Source: Fen-1231 sp035286465 (GTDB lineage: Bacteria; Gemmatimonadota; Gemmatimonadetes; Gemmatimonadales; Gemmatimonadaceae). Taken from it: a stretch of DNA of 64,000 nt. The stretch covers positions 1 to 64,000 of the forward strand of contig DATEDF010000019.1 in assembly GCA_035286465.1 (NCBI GenBank). The letters are read 5' to 3'. The translations under genes and the position numbers were made by a program. Shown piece by piece: positions 51,221 to 60,379 of the stretch; position 1 is the stretch's first letter, and every line of letters begins with the position of its first letter. A model generated the notes under the pieces. That model was not told the DNA's origin, searched no databases, and worked only from the letters and a program-made list of their open reading frames with translations.

Positions 51221-52210
51221 CTAGAAGCGCACCACGATCGCGCCCCACGTGAAGCCCGCGCCGAACGCGACGAACATCACCGTGGTGCCCTCCGTGATCC
51301 GGCCCTGGCGCACGGCCTCGTCCAGCGCGATCGGGATGGACGCCGCGGACGTATTGCCGAAGCGGTCCACGTTCACGAACACCCGGTCCATCGGGATGCC
51401 GGCGTGCTTCGCCGTCGCCTCGATGATCCGGACGTTCGCCTGGTGCGGGATGAGCAGGTTGATGTCCGACGCCGAGAGCTTGGCGCCGTCGAGCGCGCGA
51501 TCGCACGCATCGGCCATCGAGCGCACCGCGTTCTTGAAGACCTCACGTCCCTGCATGTGCACGTAATGCGATCCCTCCGCGATGATCGCCGGCGTCATCG
51601 GCTCCGCGGCGCCGCCCTTCGGGCGCCAGAGGAGCCTGGCGAGGGTGCCGTCGCTGCGCATGTACGCCGAGAGCATGCCGCGGTGCTTCGTGCTGCGGCG
51701 CACGATCGTGGCACCGGCGCCGTCGCCGAAGAGCACGCACGTGTTGCGGTCCTTCCAGTTGACGATGCGGCTCAGGAGCTCTCCACCCATCACGAGAATC
51801 GTCTCGGCGCTCCCGGCGGCGAGGAGGCCCTCGGCCACCTGCATGCCGTAGAGCCAGCTGCTGCACGCCGCGTTGACGTCGAACGCCGCGGCGCGTGACG
51901 CTCCGAGGGCGGCCTGCACCTCGACGGCCGTCGCCGGCAGGAGCTTGTCGGGCGAACAGGTGCCGAAGATGATCGCGTCGATCTCGGGGGCGGTGATGTG
52001 CGCCGCCGACATCGCCTGGTGCGCGGCCTCGACGGCGATGGAGGTGAGCGTCTCGCCCTTCCCCGCGATGTGGCGCTCGCGGATCCCCGTGCGGGCGCGG
52101 ATCCACGCATCGCTCGTGTCGATGCCCAGCGCGGGGAACTCGTCGTTCCGGAGCACCCGCTCGGGCGCGGCGTGGCCGGTGCCCGTGATCATCGCGACGG
52201 GGCGCTTCAC
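51221..52210 (-). CDS. fabH: 3-oxoacyl-ACP synthase III (FabH)
   Basis: A 329-residue condensing enzyme that starts fatty acid chains from acyl-CoA and malonyl-ACP. The catalytic Cys116 lies in NAACSSWLYG, with His in IPHQANVRI and Asn in FGNTSAAS. The start RARTGIRERHI matches the family. Overlaps plsX by 4 bases. Substrate preference (acetyl or branched) cannot be judged. Confidence 0.97.
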   Translation of the reverse strand: MKRPVAMITGTGHAAPERVLRNDEFPALGIDTSDAWIRARTGIRERHIAGKGETLTSIAVEAAHQAMSAAHITAPEIDAIIFGTCSPDKLLPATAVEVQAALGASRAAAFDVNAACSSWLYGMQVAEGLLAAGSAETILVMGGELLSRIVNWKDRNTCVLFGDGAGATIVRRSTKHRGMLSAYMRSDGTLARLLWRPKGGAAEPMTPAIIAEGSHYVHMQGREVFKNAVRSMADACDRALDGAKLSASDINLLIPHQANVRIIEATAKHAGIPMDRVFVNVDRFGNTSAASIPIALDEAVRQGRITEGTTVMFVAFGAGFTWGAIVVRF

Positions 52211-53244
52211 GCGGCGCCCTGGTGCCTGGCCGCACTCTGCGCGAGGCGCTTCGCGATGTGATCGCTCATCCCGGACTCCACGGTGCGCGCCGCGATGCGC
52301 AGCGCGTTCTTGATCGCGACCGGCGACGACTCGCCGTGCGCGATGACGCTCACCCCGCGCACGCCGAGCAGGGGCGCCCCGCCGGTGGCCGCGTAGTCGA
52401 AGTCCTCGAGTGCCTCGGCCAGCTGCTGCTGCGTGACGCCGTGCCGCGACAGCACGCCGAAGATCATCGGTGCAACGGCCTCGTAGAACTTGAGGATGAC
52501 GTTGCCGACGAACCCGTCGCAGACCACCACGTCAATCGGACCCCGCTCCGACGTGCCGAGCGGGATGTCGCGCCCCTCGACGTTGCCCTGGAAGTTCAGT
52601 CCCTCGCTCCGCGCTTCCACGAGGAGGGCGTGCGCCTCCTTCACGAGCGCGTTCCCCTTCTCCGCTTCCTCACCGATCGAGAGCAGCCCGATCGAGGGGT
52701 TGCGCCGGCCGAGGATGTCTTCCGCGTACACGGCGCCCAGGCGCGCGAACTGCACGAGCTCCTCGGCGGAACAGTCCACATTGGCGCCGCAATCCACGAC
52801 GACGACCTCGTTCTTCATCGTCGGAAAGAGCGTGCTCACCGCCGGGCGCGTCAGCCCCTCGTGCAGCCGGAGAATGACGGTGGATGCCGCCAGTTGCGCG
52901 CCGGTGTTGCCGGCCGAGACGAACGCATCCGACTTGCCCTCCGGCTGCAATCGGATGCCGACCACCATCGAGCTCTTCTGCTTGCCGCGGATGGCGACCG
53001 TCGGTTTGTCCGTCATCTTGATGACGTCCGGCGCATCCACCAGCTCGAGGTGCCCGGCCACGAGCGCGGGGTCGGCGGGCCCCGCGGCGAGCTGCCGCTC
53101 GAGCTCACCGTGCACGACGTCGCGGCGGCCCACGAGCTGCAGCGTGTGCTTGCCCGCGAACTCGCGGAGCGCGAGCAACGCGCCCGCGACCGTGGCCGCG
53201 GGCGCGTGGTCCCCTCCCATCGCGTCGAGCGCGATGCGCGCCAA
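52207..53244 (-). CDS. plsX: Phosphate acyltransferase PlsX
   Basis: A 345-residue enzyme making acyl-phosphate from acyl-ACP, the donor used by PlsY (15500-16138). The start RIALDAMGGDHAP is diagnostic, as are SAGNTGA near 110 and VCDGFVGNVILK near 243. Length is usual. It lies 2 bases after rpmF in the classic order yceD-rpmF-plsX-fabH-fabD-fabG-acpP-fabF. Confidence 0.98.
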   Translation of the reverse strand: MARIALDAMGGDHAPAATVAGALLALREFAGKHTLQLVGRRDVVHGELERQLAAGPADPALVAGHLELVDAPDVIKMTDKPTVAIRGKQKSSMVVGIRLQPEGKSDAFVSAGNTGAQLAASTVILRLHEGLTRPAVSTLFPTMKNEVVVVDCGANVDCSAEELVQFARLGAVYAEDILGRRNPSIGLLSIGEEAEKGNALVKEAHALLVEARSEGLNFQGNVEGRDIPLGTSERGPIDVVVCDGFVGNVILKFYEAVAPMIFGVLSRHGVTQQQLAEALEDFDYAATGGAPLLGVRGVSVIAHGESSPVAIKNALRIAARTVESGMSDHIAKRLAQSAARHQGAA

Positions 53245-53246
53245 GG

Positions 53247-53429
53247 TCAGGCTTCCTTCGCCGCGACCCGCTGCTCACCGGCGTAGAAGCCGCACTCCTC
53301 GCACACGCGATGAGGACGCTTCACGGCGCCGCACTTCGGACAGGGCTGGATGATGATGCCGGCGGCACGCTTGTGCGTGTTGCGCGCGCGCTTCTTCCGC
53401 TTGGAGGTACGTCGCTTCGGGACGGCCAT
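53247..53429 (-). CDS. rpmF: 50S ribosomal protein L32
   Basis: A 60-residue basic protein. MAVPKRRTSKRKKRARN is the L32 start. Two CXXC pairs, CPKC near 30 and CEEC near 44, form a zinc ribbon, so this is the zinc-binding (C+) form. It is followed after 2 bases by plsX and preceded by yceD, the usual arrangement. Confidence 0.98.
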   Translation of the reverse strand: MAVPKRRTSKRKKRARNTHKRAAGIIIQPCPKCGAVKRPHRVCEECGFYAGEQRVAAKEA

Positions 53430-53439
53430 GTCGCTCTCG

Positions 53440-53919
53440 TCAGTTGGAAATCGGTTTCCGGGCGTGACTGCAGGCGCCCTGGTTCAGGTTGACGCCGCAC
53501 GTTGGGCAACGCCCCTTGCAGTCGGCGTGGCAGAGCACAAACGCGGGCACTTCGAGGAGCCACTGCTCCCGGAGCGCCGGTCGCAGGTCCACTTCCGTGC
53601 CGTTGCGGCCGCGGCCCAGCGGAAAAACATCCGGATCGTCGGCACCCTCCGTGCCGTCTTCGGCGAAGAGCAGAATCGCCTCGGCGCCGATCTTCGACTT
53701 CACCTCGACGAGGCACCGGCGGCACTCCCCCAGCACCGTGCCAGAGAACCTGCCGCTGAAGTAAAAGCGTCCCGCTCCGGCCCCGGAGAGGCGCCCGGTC
53801 ACGCGGAGACCTTCGCTCGGGCGCTGATCACCCTCCAGCCAGACCCTGTCATCGGGATCGAGGTCGCCGTGGACCTGAACCGCACCCTGCGACAGGGACC
53901 GGGTGGGAAACGACAGCAT
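53440..53919 (-). CDS. yceD: DUF177 protein YceD
   Basis: A 159-residue protein of the YceD/DUF177 family, which is linked to 23S rRNA processing or ribosome assembly. GECRRCLVEV near 64 and a C-terminal zinc-like pair HADCKGRCPTCGVNLNQGAC near 130-149 are the family's cysteine motifs. It heads the rpmF-fab operon. The ATG is only 8 bases downstream of a strong -10, so translation may be leaderless. Confidence 0.93.
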   Translation of the reverse strand: MLSFPTRSLSQGAVQVHGDLDPDDRVWLEGDQRPSEGLRVTGRLSGAGAGRFYFSGRFSGTVLGECRRCLVEVKSKIGAEAILLFAEDGTEGADDPDVFPLGRGRNGTEVDLRPALREQWLLEVPAFVLCHADCKGRCPTCGVNLNQGACSHARKPISN

Positions 53920-53927
53920 AACTTCGC

Positions 53928-53956
53928 AATCTACCCGCCCACACGAGCGTGGTCAA
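53928..53956 (-). promoter_or_regulatory. Promoter of the yceD-rpmF-plsX-fab operon
   Basis: On the - strand: TTGACC (53956-53951), a 17-base spacer and TAGATT (53933-53928). Only 8 bases separate the -10 from the yceD ATG, so the transcript begins at or within two bases of the start codon. Confidence 0.75.
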
Positions 53957-53989
53957 CTCTGCGTGGCGACACGAGTTAGACGCTGCGCA

Positions 53990-54400
53990 CTAACTCCAGG
54001 CCAGCACGATCACCGCCGCCACGATGGGGCCCACGGTGTGATAGCTCGCGTCCACGAGGAGGTTGGTGAGCGGCTTGCTCTCCCACGAGTACGACGTGGC
54101 GAGCGCCATCCCGGAGACACCCACGCCGAGGAGCAGCCCGAGCTTCACCGCGCCCACGAAGCGGACGAGGTGCAGGGCGTCCACCAGCCACGCGATGGCG
54201 ATCACCACCACGAGGTTCGCGACGAAGCTGCCGATGAACTTCGTGACCATCTCGCCCCGCGACGGCTTCGCGAGCTTGACCCCCTGCTTCTCCAGCCCCC
54301 GGCTCCAGAGGCCGCCGAAAAGCACCGAGTACCAGAGGACGCCGAGCAGCCAGTACGCGGCGGCGGCGACCAGGATGGGCAACCAATCCAGCTGTTCCAT
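53990..54400 (-). CDS. DUF1761 membrane protein
   Basis: A 136-residue protein with four hydrophobic helices (about 7-30, 53-75, 80-100 and 115-135). WLPILVAAAAYWLLGVLWYSVLF and the following GLWSRG fit the DUF1761 family of small membrane proteins, whose function is unknown. ATG start 31 bases after ndk. Residues 40-50 (KPSRGEMV) form a cytoplasmic loop. Nothing in the neighbourhood suggests a specific role. Confidence 0.8.
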   Translation of the reverse strand: MEQLDWLPILVAAAAYWLLGVLWYSVLFGGLWSRGLEKQGVKLAKPSRGEMVTKFIGSFVANLVVVIAIAWLVDALHLVRFVGAVKLGLLLGVGVSGMALATSYSWESKPLTNLLVDASYHTVGPIVAAVIVLAWS

Positions 54401-54431
54401 GGGGATCCTCCAGCTCGGGGGTCAACGAGCT

Positions 54432-54854
54432 TCAGCGAATCAACTCGGAGTCGGCGAAGAAGAACCGGATCTCGCGCGCGGCGTTTTCGTCCGAGTCCGA
54501 GGCGTGGATCGCGTTTCGCCCCTTCGACTCGGCGTACAGCTTTCGCACGGTTCCCGGCGCGGCCTCGGCGGGGTCGGTCGCGCCGATCGTGTCGCGGAGC
54601 GCGGCGACGGCGCCGGCCTTGTCGAGCACGATCGGCATGCACGCGCCGCTGGTCATGAACTCGACCAGTTCGGCGTAGAACGGTCGTCCGCGGTGGACGG
54701 CGTAGAACTCACCGGCCTGCGCGTGGGTCAGGCGCATCACGCGCGCGGCGACGATGGTGAAGCCGGCCTTCTCGAGGTGCGCCAGGATGAGACCCGTCCG
54801 GGCGGACGCGAAGGCGTCGGGCTTGACGATGGCGAGGGTCCGGTTGGAAGGCAT
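54432..54854 (-). CDS. ndk: Nucleoside diphosphate kinase
   Basis: A 140-residue enzyme transferring gamma-phosphate between nucleoside di- and triphosphates. TLAIVKPDA near residue 6 and the phospho-histidine H117 in GRNAIHASDS are the signatures. Length is standard. It lies 45 bases downstream of sucD; succinyl-CoA synthetase and Ndk are known to interact and share GTP/ATP, so the cluster makes sense. Confidence 0.98.
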   Translation of the reverse strand: MPSNRTLAIVKPDAFASARTGLILAHLEKAGFTIVAARVMRLTHAQAGEFYAVHRGRPFYAELVEFMTSGACMPIVLDKAGAVAALRDTIGATDPAEAAPGTVRKLYAESKGRNAIHASDSDENAAREIRFFFADSELIR

Positions 54855-54899
54855 CTGGGCGCGAGTGGACGGGAGGCGGTCAGCCGCTGACGGTGCGCG

Positions 54900-55772
54900 T
54901 CACTTCAGGCGCGCCGTGATCAGCTCCACGAAATCTATGGGGCGCCGGGCGACTCCGATTCCGGCGGCCTCGAACGCCTCGATCTTCTCCGCCGCGGTGC
55001 CCGCGGAGCCGGAGATGATCGCGCCCGCGTGCCCCATCCGTCGTCCGGGCGGGGCGGTCTGGCCCGCGATGAACCCGACCACCGGGGTCTTCATCCGTTT
55101 CTTCACGAAGTCGGCCGCGTCCTGCTCGTCGGTGCCGCCGATCTCGCCGATGATCGCGACGGCTTTCGTGTGCGGATCGGCCTCGAACGCCTCGAGGCAG
55201 TCAATGAAGCTCGTGCCGTTGATCGGGTCGCCTCCGATGCCGACGCAGGTCGTCTGGCCTAGGCCCGCGCGCGTGAGCTGGTAGACGACCTCGTACGTCA
55301 GCGTGCCGGAGCGACTCACGACCCCGACGTTCCCGGCCGCGCAGATGCGTCCCGGGATGATCCCCACCTTCGACTCCCCCGGCGTGATGAGTCCCGGGCA
55401 GTTGGGTCCCAGCAGCCGCGCACCCCGCTCCTTCACGAACGGGTAGACACGGGTCATGTCGAGCACGGGGACGCCTTCGGTGATGCACACGACGAGCTTC
55501 ACCCCGCTCGATGCCGCCTCCATCATCGCGTCGGCGGCGAAGGCCGACGGCACGTAGATCACGCTCGTGTCGGCATCCGTGGCGCGGACGGCGTCCTCGA
55601 CTGTATTGAAGATCGGGACCTTCTCCTCGAATCGCTGCCCGCCCTTGCCGGGCGTGACACCGGCCACGACGCGCGTTCCGTACTCCATCATCTGCCGCGT
55701 GTGGAACGAGCCGTCGCGTCCGGTGATGCCCTGCACCACCACGCGCGTGGACTTGTCAATGAAGATGCTCAT
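54900..55772 (-). CDS. sucD: Succinate-CoA ligase, alpha subunit
   Basis: A 290-residue subunit carrying the CoA-binding Rossmann domain (VQGITGRDGSFHTRQM near 13-28) and the phospho-histidine H248 in GHAGAIISG. LLGPNCPGLI near 120 and the metal-free loop GIGGDPINGTSF near 178 are typical. With SucC it makes ATP or GTP from succinyl-CoA in the TCA cycle. Overlaps sucC by 4 bases. Confidence 0.98.
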   Translation of the reverse strand: MSIFIDKSTRVVVQGITGRDGSFHTRQMMEYGTRVVAGVTPGKGGQRFEEKVPIFNTVEDAVRATDADTSVIYVPSAFAADAMMEAASSGVKLVVCITEGVPVLDMTRVYPFVKERGARLLGPNCPGLITPGESKVGIIPGRICAAGNVGVVSRSGTLTYEVVYQLTRAGLGQTTCVGIGGDPINGTSFIDCLEAFEADPHTKAVAIIGEIGGTDEQDAADFVKKRMKTPVVGFIAGQTAPPGRRMGHAGAIISGSAGTAAEKIEAFEAAGIGVARRPIDFVELITARLK

Positions 55773-56917
55773 CCGGCGTCTCCTCCCGCTCTCGCCGCGC
55801 GGACCGCCTGCTGCACGGCCTCGTCCATGTCGCTCGAGGCCGTGAACCCGCTCTCCTTGAGGATCCTGACGGCAATCTCTTCGTTGGTTCCGGTGAGCCG
55901 GATCACGACCGGTACCTGGAGCGGCTTGCCCTTCGTCGCGGCCACGATGCCGTTGGCGACGTCGTCGGTGCGCGTGATGCCACCGAAGATGTTGAAGAGG
56001 ATCGCCTTGACGTTCGCGTCGGCCCGGATGATGCGCAGCGCGCTCACGACCTTCTCCGGGTTCGAGGACCCGCCGATGTCGAGGAAGTTCGCGGGCTCTC
56101 CGCCGTAGTACTTCACGAGGTCCATCGTGGCCATCGCGAGGCCGGCGCCGTTGACTACGCAGCCGACGTTCCCGTCGAGCTTGATGAAGGTGAGGCTGTT
56201 CTTCCGCGCGTCCACCTCGCTCGCCGCCTCGCTGGATTCGTCGCGCAGCGCCTCGATCTCGGGGCGGCGGTCGAGCTCGTTGTCGTCAATGACCATCTTG
56301 CCGTCGAGCGCGACGACGTCGCCCTGCTTCGTGACGACGAGCGGATTGATCTCCGCGAGGGAGCACCCGCTCGCGGCGAACGCGGCGAAGAGCTGCTGCA
56401 TCACCCGCGCGGCGGCCCGCGCGAGCTTCACGTCGGGGTAGAGGAAGAAACCGAGCTGCAGCGCCTCGAACGCCTGGAGACCATAGCGCACGTCCACCGG
56501 GAGGTAGCGGATCTTCTCGGGCGTCCTGGCCGCGACCTCCTCGATGTCCATGCCGCCGGCGCCGCTGACCATGAACACCGGTCTCTTCCGCGCGCGGTCC
56601 ACGATGATGCCGACGTAGGCCTCGCTCGCGATGTCGGACGCGGGGGTCACGAGCACCCTGTTGACGGTGAGTCCCTTGATCGTCATGCCGAGGATCGCGG
56701 CGGCCTTCTCCTTCGCGTCCGAGGGGGTCCGGCACAACTTGACTCCGCCCGCCTTGCCACGGCCGCCGGCGTGAACCTGGGCCTTGACCATCACCGCGCC
56801 ACCGAGCGTCCTCGCGAGGGCCTCGGCCTGGTCCGGCGACGTCGCGACTTCGCCGGGCGGTACCGCGATGCCGAAGCGCCGGAAGATCTCTTTCGCCTGG
56901 TATTCGTGGAGGTTCAT
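55769..56917 (-). CDS. sucC: Succinate-CoA ligase (ADP-forming), beta subunit
   Basis: A 382-residue ATP-grasp subunit. MNLHEYQAKEIFRRFGI is the family start, then VVKAQVHAGGRGKAGGVK-like (VMVKAQVHAGGRGKAGG, near 43-59) for nucleotide binding, and GRITRTDDVA-like GGITRTDDVA near 318. The sequence does not securely tell ADP from GDP specificity. ATG start. A TAGGTT box 9 bases upstream could be its -10. Confidence 0.97.
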   Translation of the reverse strand: MNLHEYQAKEIFRRFGIAVPPGEVATSPDQAEALARTLGGAVMVKAQVHAGGRGKAGGVKLCRTPSDAKEKAAAILGMTIKGLTVNRVLVTPASDIASEAYVGIIVDRARKRPVFMVSGAGGMDIEEVAARTPEKIRYLPVDVRYGLQAFEALQLGFFLYPDVKLARAAARVMQQLFAAFAASGCSLAEINPLVVTKQGDVVALDGKMVIDDNELDRRPEIEALRDESSEAASEVDARKNSLTFIKLDGNVGCVVNGAGLAMATMDLVKYYGGEPANFLDIGGSSNPEKVVSALRIIRADANVKAILFNIFGGITRTDDVANGIVAATKGKPLQVPVVIRLTGTNEEIAVRILKESGFTASSDMDEAVQQAVRAARAGGDAG

Positions 56918-56955
56918 GAGCGCCGGAACCTATGGCAGGTGTGTGAAGGGCGGAC

Positions 56956-57906
56956 TCAACGCGTGATCGTCGTGCCGGCTGTGCCGCGAACCGCGTCCAT
57001 GCCGTGCTTGAGTGCGGTGATGATGGCGCGGCCGCCGGTGGCGCGCACGAAGTCCACCGCGGCGCGCACCTTGGGCGCCATGCTGCCTTCGCCGAATGCG
57101 CGGGCCCGATCGCAGGCGTCGGCCTCGGCGATGGTGAGCGAGCGCAGGGCCCGCTGCGCGGGCGTTCCCCAGTCCGCGTAGACGGCGTCCACGTCGGTGA
57201 GGGCCAGGAGGAGCTGGGCGTCGAGGCCCTTCGCCAGCACGGCGGCGACGAGGTCCTTGTCCACCACGGCGTCAATCCCCTCCCATCCCTGCAGGCGGTC
57301 GTCGAAGTAGATGGGCGCGCCGCCGCCGCCGCCCGCCACGACGAGCGTGCCGTCCTCCAGGAGGCGGCGAATGATGCCGATCTCGTGGATCGCGAGCGGT
57401 GTGGGGCTCCCGACGACGCGTCGCAGGTGGCCGTGTCCATCGCGCTTCACCACGTGTCCTTCGGCCGCGAGCTCCCGGGCACGCTCGGGCGTCACCTCCT
57501 GCCCGATGAACTTGGTGGGATTCCGGAGCGCGGGGTCGTCGGGGTTGATCTGCACCTGCGTGATGATCGTCGCGACCTTGCGGTCGCTCCCCGCGCGCCG
57601 CAGCGCGTTCTCCAGCGACTGCTGAATCATGTAACCCATCCAGCCGGCCGTCGCCGCCACGAGCACGCCGAGCGGGAGCGGCGGTGCCTCGTTGCGCGCC
57701 AGCTCGTGCCGCGCGATCTCGTCGCCGACCTGCGGAGCGTTGCCGTGCACGACGCACACGTTCCAGCCCTCGAGGGCGAGCTCGACGATCGGGCCGAGCG
57801 CTTCTCGCGTGTGGCGGAACTGATTCGTGATGGTCGGTGTCTCGCCCGCGGGGGCGAGCGCGTTGCCGCCCAGGGCGAGGACCGCGGCGTGTGGGGGCGA
57901 GGGCAT
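56956..57906 (-). CDS. arcC: Carbamate kinase
   Basis: A 316-residue amino acid kinase family enzyme: carbamoyl phosphate plus ADP to ATP plus carbamate. ALGGNALAP near residue 10, VHGNAPQVG near 53, and AVVDKDLVAAVLA near 212 are carbamate kinase signatures. No arginine deiminase or ornithine transcarbamylase is nearby, so it is not in an arginine deiminase operon here. It may act in purine/allantoin breakdown or clear carbamoyl phosphate. 30 bases downstream of the UPF0182 gene. Confidence 0.95.
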   Translation of the reverse strand: MPSPPHAAVLALGGNALAPAGETPTITNQFRHTREALGPIVELALEGWNVCVVHGNAPQVGDEIARHELARNEAPPLPLGVLVAATAGWMGYMIQQSLENALRRAGSDRKVATIITQVQINPDDPALRNPTKFIGQEVTPERARELAAEGHVVKRDGHGHLRRVVGSPTPLAIHEIGIIRRLLEDGTLVVAGGGGGAPIYFDDRLQGWEGIDAVVDKDLVAAVLAKGLDAQLLLALTDVDAVYADWGTPAQRALRSLTIAEADACDRARAFGEGSMAPKVRAAVDFVRATGGRAIITALKHGMDAVRGTAGTTITR

Positions 57907-57936
57907 AGGGAATGGTCGCTCGGCGGGGAAAGCTAA

Positions 57937-60378
57937 TCACGGCGCCGAACGCAGGAGGCGGCCCAGCGCGGCGAACGCATTCCCGAATGCGGTCCAGTCA
58001 CCCCGCCGCATCGCGGCGCTCATCTCCTCGTAGAGAGCCGTGACGCGCGCACGCAGCGCGGCGGAGCCGCCCACCCCCACAGCCCGCCCGACTCCAAGCG
58101 CCTCGGCGAGGGTGGGGCCGCTCTTCACGCGATCGCCCTCGAGTACGACGACGCCCGCGAGCGATGGCGGCGCGTCGGCCGGCCACCGGTAGAACGACTG
58201 CACGAAGGTGAGCCCGGTCCGCGTGGGGAGGAGCTGCACGCGGCCGATGCGCTCGGCGGCCCGCGGTTGTGCGGAGAGCTTGCCTGCCCGCGCGACGACG
58301 AGCAGGGTGTCGAGCACGTGGCTCCAGCGCACGTGCCGCGCCTCGCGCCGCCATTCGGTGTGGGGCACCTCCCCTCCCCGCGCGACGAGGGCGCCGATCA
58401 CGCGATCGTCGGCGTCGAGCACGCCGACGCTCCAGGTGAGGGGGCCGACGCGCGGCGTGCTGAGCGCGGGTGCGCCCGCGGCCAGGTCCGGCGATGCGTT
58501 GTCCGAGAGGGCGAGGCGACGGGGGAACAGCGTGTCCCCGGCAAACCCCGTGCGGACGAGCGCGCTGCCCTGCACGGTCGCCCAGTCCACGAGAGGAGGG
58601 AGGAGCGCCGCGAGTGCGGCGGGGAGCGACGATGGCGCGATGAAGAGCCCGGGGAAGCGCCGCATCCACGAGCGCGCGATGGGGTCCGGGTCCGGGTCCG
58701 CCACCAGCGCGACGCGGCCGGTCTGCGCCTGCACCAGCGCGGTCGCCGCGTGGTGCACGTAGTGGCGCTCTTCGCCGGCGAAAAACACCGGCTCCGCGAG
58801 AGGATAGTCGCCCGACGTCGAGAAGAGTTCGGCCACCCAGTAGAGCGAGTCGGCGCGGACCACGGCCTGCAGCGTGGGGCCCACCGTGAAGAACGGCGCG
58901 AGCGCGCCGATCCGTTCGCGCACGTCGCGGTGGACCACGATGCGTGGCCTCGGCAGCGGAGGCTCGAGGGCCAGCAGGCGCGGCGCGCGCAGCCTCCACG
59001 CGTGCGCGAGGCGCTCGATCCACGACTCGAACGCCGGTGCCGCGAGCTGTCCCTGGCTGTCGGCGACGACGGCGAACGGGGGCGCGTCCGGCTCGACGAG
59101 CACCGGCGGGATCGCGACCTCCGTGCGCGGCGGGTCACCGATGTAGGGGAGCGGGCGGCCGCGCTCATCCGCGTTCGTCACATCGGCGAGCGCGAGGGTC
59201 CACGGCCCCGTGCCCGTGCTCGTGCGCTGCACCGTCAGGGCGGCGAGGCCGCCCGGGGAGGGCATCCACGCCAGCGCCACGGTCGCCAGTCCGCGGTCCC
59301 GGAGGTCGGCGGTGCGGACGATGGCGACCGGGTCCCAGCTCGAGACGCCGCGAGCGCGCGCCTCCGGCGAGGCCGCATCCGCGCGTCGGGGGTCGGCGTC
59401 GAGGATCTCGTCCAGCCCGAACGCGCGCCGCGTGAACTGCGTGCGTGTGGAGGCATATGGGCGTTCGGCCGCGCGGCGCTCGGCCTCGGTGGACGACCAG
59501 CGCGCCGTCGCGGGGAGCACGACCCTCGACCCCGGACCGGCGACGATGAGGAGCGTCAGGATGAAGAGCGTCACGCGGTGGTACCCGTGCCAGGACGACC
59601 AGACCACCACGACCGCCGCGACGAACGCGCCGAGCGAAAGCCCCGTGAGAAGGGGAAGCGCGACGCGATGATCGAAGGCGGTGAACGCCCCGGTCGTTCC
59701 GGAACCGGCGGCCAGCAACGAGAACCCGTCGAGGCGGTAGCTCCACCCCACGAGCGCGAGCACGAGCCCCGAGAGGACCGCGAGATGCCGGCGGACGTAC
59801 GTCGAGACGTAGAGCCTGCCCCGCTCCCAACGCAGGCTCGGGGTGATGGCATAGAGGAAGACAACAACGGCGCTCACGACGAGCACCGCGACGAGCGACC
59901 AGACGTAGAGCGACCGCTCGAACGGCAGCCAGTACACGTAGAACCCGAACTCCCGGTCGAGGTACGGGTCGCGCTCGGCGAACGGCTCGCCGAGCCGCGC
60001 GAGCGCGAAAGTCGTCCAGGCGTCCTGTGGGAGCGCGAGAATCACGGCGAGCACGACCGAGACGGCGAGCACGAGCCCCGTGAGGCGCCGGCCGGGCACC
60101 GCCTCGCCGATCTCGAGATTGGCGAGCCGGCGCGGCATGACGAGGGAGACGATGGACCTGCGGACCGCGTAGAGGTTCGCGAACACGAACAGGAAGGCGA
60201 CGAGCGCGGCGCCGCCGCGGAGCGCCGTCTCGTGGACCAGTCGGCTGCGATAGAGCGGAAGCGCTCCCATGGAGGCAAACCACGTCCACTCCGCGTACCC
60301 CGCGGCGAGGAAGCGCCCCACGACCAGGAGCAGCGCGAGCGCGGCGAGCGAGAGGAGGAGCCAGCGCCGCGCGGTCAC
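57937..60378 (-). CDS. UPF0182 (COG1615) large membrane protein
   Basis: An 813-residue protein with seven membrane helices in the first 300 residues (about 7-27, 50-70, 98-118, 158-178, 205-222, 250-270 and 278-295), then a large extracytoplasmic domain. The family fingerprints are visible: DPYLDREFGFYVYWLPFER near 135-153, RAFGLDEI near 315 and SWDPVAIVRTADLRDRG-like text near 346. The C-terminus (about 755-810) is a helical tail. Function of UPF0182 is unknown. GTG start one base before the phosphomannomutase stop. Confidence 0.9.
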   Translation of the reverse strand: MTARRWLLLSLAALALLLVVGRFLAAGYAEWTWFASMGALPLYRSRLVHETALRGGAALVAFLFVFANLYAVRRSIVSLVMPRRLANLEIGEAVPGRRLTGLVLAVSVVLAVILALPQDAWTTFALARLGEPFAERDPYLDREFGFYVYWLPFERSLYVWSLVAVLVVSAVVVFLYAITPSLRWERGRLYVSTYVRRHLAVLSGLVLALVGWSYRLDGFSLLAAGSGTTGAFTAFDHRVALPLLTGLSLGAFVAAVVVVWSSWHGYHRVTLFILTLLIVAGPGSRVVLPATARWSSTEAERRAAERPYASTRTQFTRRAFGLDEILDADPRRADAASPEARARGVSSWDPVAIVRTADLRDRGLATVALAWMPSPGGLAALTVQRTSTGTGPWTLALADVTNADERGRPLPYIGDPPRTEVAIPPVLVEPDAPPFAVVADSQGQLAAPAFESWIERLAHAWRLRAPRLLALEPPLPRPRIVVHRDVRERIGALAPFFTVGPTLQAVVRADSLYWVAELFSTSGDYPLAEPVFFAGEERHYVHHAATALVQAQTGRVALVADPDPDPIARSWMRRFPGLFIAPSSLPAALAALLPPLVDWATVQGSALVRTGFAGDTLFPRRLALSDNASPDLAAGAPALSTPRVGPLTWSVGVLDADDRVIGALVARGGEVPHTEWRREARHVRWSHVLDTLLVVARAGKLSAQPRAAERIGRVQLLPTRTGLTFVQSFYRWPADAPPSLAGVVVLEGDRVKSGPTLAEALGVGRAVGVGGSAALRARVTALYEEMSAAMRRGDWTAFGNAFAALGRLLRSAP

Positions 60379-60379
60379 G

